A stretch of DNA of 64,000 bases, from positions 7,654,001-7,718,000 of the forward strand of contig NC_135195.1 in the NCBI RefSeq assembly GCF_050948175.1. Reading direction: 5' to 3'. This document shows positions 60,085 to 64,000 of the stretch, one piece after another. The notes under the pieces are model-generated. The model saw only the letters and a list, made by a program, of their open reading frames with translations. It did no database searches and was not told where the DNA came from. How positions within the stretch are numbered: position 1 is the stretch's first letter; the number at the start of each line of letters is the position of its first letter. Source of the DNA: Xylocopa sonorina (taxonomy: Eukaryota; Arthropoda; Insecta; Hymenoptera; Apidae). The translations under genes and the position numbers were made by a program.

Positions 60085-63000
60085 CTGCAACAGAGAAAAC
60101 GAGACAACGATATCAGTGCTTGAATTGTTCGACGCTCGAGACACAATAGAGTCGGAAGGTTAACCGTTGCGGGACTTGGAAGCACGGGTTCACGATCCGG
60201 ATTACCGGAATTTATGCTATTTTCCCGGCTACTCGAGACCTCGAGACGTTCGAGTTTCGTCATCGAAACCTCGAAACACCCCCGAGCTTCCTCATCCGCG
60301 ACGAGCCCAACACCGTGGCCGAGAAAAATTGGGTCACGAGTTTGGCGAACGATCGCGACCCAACCGCGTGTAATTATCTCTCGCGTCACGGATCGACGCT
60401 GATTACTCGCGGCTCGCGTAATCGCTTAATTGGTCCTGCGTGAGCGGTTGCGCAACGGCTGGTAACTCGCGCGTGCACGCGCGAATCGGTTCCAGAGAGG
60501 CCCCTGGAGCCTCGCCTCGGGATCCGCCGGCTCGCGAGCACCTTGGCTGGCCGCGCGGCGAACTTTAAGGCCCTGCGAACCTTCCCACGCCACGCGTCCC
60601 TGAGAAACAACGGCTACCGCGTGCACAATGGATTTCAGAGCCGTACGACGAAGAAGAAAGGAGGCACGCCGTGGCGGTGGATAGGAGAACGAGGGGAACG
60701 GAACAGGCTGAAGAAGAGTCGAAGACACCGGCGGTGGCGGCGGGCGTCGAACACATCCGGGGGCAAGAAAGAGTCGGCCTACGTACGCGCGCGTTAATGA
60801 TGTTTCCGCTCGTTAAACGAGCGAGACGGAGCGCGATTACGCGTTTTACTTTTCCCACAAACTATACGGGCACGAGGAGGGAGCCGAAGCGGCTGTTTCG
60901 TCCTGTGCAAACGCGCTGGGCGTTCGTCGAACACACCGCAAGGTATTTCGCCCCGCGTAGAAGGGGCGAGAGGAGGCGTTCAGCTCGAGATCGATTCGCG
61001 ATTAACCGACGACTGTGCGCGTTGTCTTCATGGAAATTTCTAGCCGCGATGAGAAATCGTTTTTCTGAGCCGCCTGTCTTAACAGAGTGTGTCGGACGGA
61101 GGCGCGTGGGATACGGTGGAAAGGGGTTGGAGACGCGGAGGAACATGCGGCATGAAAGTAAAGCAAGCTCATTGTTCGCGGTCCGTCTGGTAATTAGAGA
61201 TATACGACGATGTTAATCGTTCGACGCGTGGAATCTCTGAACCGAGATTCCAACTGGATATCCCTGCGATGCGTTTAAAAATTACGTTTCCAAAGGAACC
61301 CCTCCATCAGAGGCGACGAGTCGACTGATCGTATAAACAGAAGTGAGTACCTCGCTTTCAGAATGAATCTTCCGTGCGACTATCGCTTAAGATTAAAAGA
61401 CGCGTCTTTGACGTGCCCAGGTTACAAAGTTCGCCGAACGGCGACAGAAAAATATGAGCAAGTTTTAAGCGATTCCAGGATCGTATCCGCGAACAGGTAA
61501 CCACGACTATCCCGTAAACAAACCATTTCCATGTGAATCGAGGGGGAAAAGAAGCCGTGGAACGACTCGTCGGATTCCCTTAAGAGAGCTGAGACTGGCA
61601 GGGGGGCAGAGGTTGCTCGAATAAATTAAAAACTTTCCGGCACGGGGCCAAGTTCAATGTCGTAGCTGGCTGGCTGGCTCTCTCGCAACCTCGCCGTTTA
61701 CGTTTCCACGTAAACAGAGCACGGTGGCGTTCTTTTTCCTCGCATTGTATCCGATCGTAGCTCGCGTAATTGCCGCGCGCATTGTCCCGCGGTAATTGGC
61801 CGCGGTAATCGACGTTGAAACGGGGGCGGTCGGGGGTGGCAGAGCAGGAGCGCGTCGCGGTGGAAAGTAGAATCTCGATCTCGCTCGGATCGAGGTGGAA
61901 ATTTCGAGAGTTATTCGAAAGACGCGAGAGATGATGCCGGGAAATCGGATTAAATTCATCGCTGGCTCCGGTGGCTCGCGTTGGAATGCTGTTTAAACGG
62001 TCTTGGATTCCCCTCGAGCTGAAGCGACGAGAGGGAAACAGTCGACCGATCGAACGGGACGGAAGAGGAAGATCGATAGGCAGAAATTTTCGATGCTGAT
62101 TCTTGAGGCTTGAGATGAAATTAATTTGTACGAGTCGCTTCGACGGGTGTCCCTTTGCCGAGTTTTTGTACAGAAAAAGGTCTCCGTGCGCGTTTTCCAC
62201 GAAACGATCCGTAACTGTTAAAAAAAGAACAGTTTCTTACTTTGGACGAGAGATACGTGTTCACTCTCCGGATGGAACGTTGTATCATGGTATTAATACC
62301 AAGAAAGGAATGCGCAAACACGCACGGTGACCTCCAAACGATTCCAGACCATTGAATGGTTCTTTAAAGAGCCAAGTGGCCCGAGCTCGGACGATCTTGT
62401 GTAAATAACGTGCAGAGCGATGGACGTCGATGTTTCTTGCTTGTTGAAACAAGTTCGATCCTTCCTGTAGTCGCGGATGTTTTTGCGGTTTCGTGGTAGC
62501 CGGATAAAAGAATGGCGCAGCGTATGAGACCTGGCGGTTGTCTTAAAACGTTAACAACCGATCGATCGTCTTGAAAAAAGGAAAAAAACATTGAGAGGAT
62601 AGAAGTTCTGTCCCCATAACTATTCGTAGCATATCAATTCTCGAGTTCACTTCGAGACATGAAAAATATATAATAAACGATAGTTTATTCAATAAGTATT
62701 CTCATATTTATGATTTGGTGAAAAGTGAAAAACTGGTAATGGTATTTCTCAAAGCGACGAGGAAATCACTGGAAGTGTAAGGGTTCTTAAATACGATCTC
62801 ATCTAAGACGCTTTTAGAATTCAAACGATCTCATTAACCATCTCATTTCCCTCGAGACGGCGAGACGTGGAAGCTTTCTAACGTAACGTATCACGAAAAT
62901 TCGTCTGCCAGAACTTCGCCACGTCTGTTCGCGTCAGTCTTTGAACTTTGATTATAATCGACGAGATCAGGCGTTCCCGAGGTCTAAATTTCATTTAAAT

Positions 63001-64000
63001 TCAAACTGAAGCTTCTACCACCCGAGATTAATGGCAACCCGTCAAATCTGGTAAGTAGATTAGATAGTCGCTCCGATAATTATACGATGGATAATAGATA
63101 ACGAGACGGATGGAAAGTCATACGTAGATTGTTACATATCGAGCTTCAATAACGTTTCACCGTTGTATAATATCCATTGCGATTAAAGATCAACTACCAC
63201 CACCGCATATTTCATTATACACATCCCAAAACACAGGTAACAATTTTCAGTTCGATTCGAGCCACGGAATCGCCGCGATTGGATTACCAACAAACCGTAA
63301 TGATCCTCTTTATCCTGAAATTAATCTCGCTACACGACTACCAAAAACATGCGCAACACTATTGAAAAATTGGAAAACCGTTGATCCCTCGAAACTGTGT
63401 CTCTTCGATTAATTGCACAAACGTTCAATTCCTTTCGACTATCTCGAACCTGACGCAACCCATCCTCGAACCAATACAGTTTCACCCGGTTACTGTACTC
63501 GAACCGCACGCAACTCCGTTCACCTGCCATTGTTAAGTCCCTTTGCTAAGCGTCCACGACTTCCGCTCGTACCCTCGAGCCAGTTCGCCAATAGAACTCG
63601 ACTCGAGCGAGGGCTGGTCCGGAAAAACAAGTCGATCGTATCGCTCCTTCGAGATCGACTCGCCTGATGCAAATGCGATCTCACCCCGGCGGGAGTCGCG
63701 AGCGACGCGTTCGCACCCAAGCGCACCCACGGCAGGACGAAACGCGTCCGTTCTGGCTGGAACGTTCCCTTGCAAATGGAATGCAAAACCATGGACGGCT
63801 GCGCGGCGATGCTCGTGGGAACTCCGCCGGTTCGTAAGCCTGGCGACGAAAGTCCCCGACGAAAGGATTTCCAATCTCCTTTAATGGCGCATTAATCGCG
63901 CGACTCCGTGGAAAGCACGGTAGGGAGCAGCTCGCGTCCGGGAAAAAAGCAGCGGGATAACCGTGGGTGTGGCGGTCGTCGGTGGTGGAGTTTTCGCGCG
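60085..64000 (-). other. Upstream intron of Fhos, no exon recognised
   Basis: By homology the preceding exon should end with GG (Gly of the SKGRK motif) and encode the ubiquitin-like GBD with a motif like YYLD. No such exon is recognisable on the minus strand here, and no promoter or other gene is evident. The stretch is best read as part of another long intron. Confidence 0.6.

Noticed and set aside
63660..63710. Donor-like GGG|GTGAGATC as a possible end of the preceding GBD exon
   Set aside because: The sequence upstream of it on the minus strand does not resemble the FHOD GBD in any frame.
1..64000. CRISPR arrays, operons, phage or plasmid features
   Set aside because: The spliced formin gene shows this is a eukaryotic chromosome; no regularly spaced repeats were seen.

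Overview
The window is eukaryotic and lies almost entirely inside one large, intron-rich gene on the minus strand. Sixteen coding exons between 7351 and 60084 join in frame through GT-AG introns. They encode about 1,154 residues of a formin of the FHOD family (insect Fhos; vertebrate FHOD1/FHOD3). Exons run from high to low coordinate. Both ends of the gene are missing: the extreme N-terminus (start codon and first part of the GTPase-binding domain) should lie beyond base 64000, and the last few codons of the C-terminal autoregulatory tail beyond base 1.

Organism: the protein has the arthropod version of the family (for example the stretch starting KQQEMNKNKEIIVLDHKRSN in FH2). The introns are not strongly CpG-depleted, and they carry many short GA/TC and CG/GT microsatellites. 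I infer an insect, most likely a hymenopteran. The species cannot be named from the sequence.

Layout: exons 1-4 of this window (60084 to 32044) encode the GBD/FH3 armadillo-like regulatory region and are separated by introns of 11.5, 3.4 and 12.4 kb. Exons 5-7 (31591 to 27484) encode a Ser-rich and basic/acidic linker. Exon 8 (27295 to 26665) carries the proline-rich FH1 and the start of FH2. Exons 9-14 (20220 to 13142) encode the rest of FH2. Exons 15-16 (12530 to 7351) encode the C-terminal linker and the DAD with its basic kinase-target stretch. The pieces act as one autoinhibited actin assembly factor: FH1 feeds profilin-actin, FH2 caps, bundles or elongates filaments, and the DAD folds back onto the N-terminal region until it is released.

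No second protein gene, RNA gene, CRISPR array or intact transposon was recognised on either strand. The intron sequence holds microsatellites, a diverged 90-bp duplication, a pogo/Tigger-like terminal fragment and several perfect palindromes. The most interesting observations concern splicing of Fhos: two tandem GTAAGT donors 9 nt apart that would remove or keep exactly Arg-Lys-Ser in the DAD basic tail, and a possible in-frame 3-nt microexon inside the FH2-coding region.
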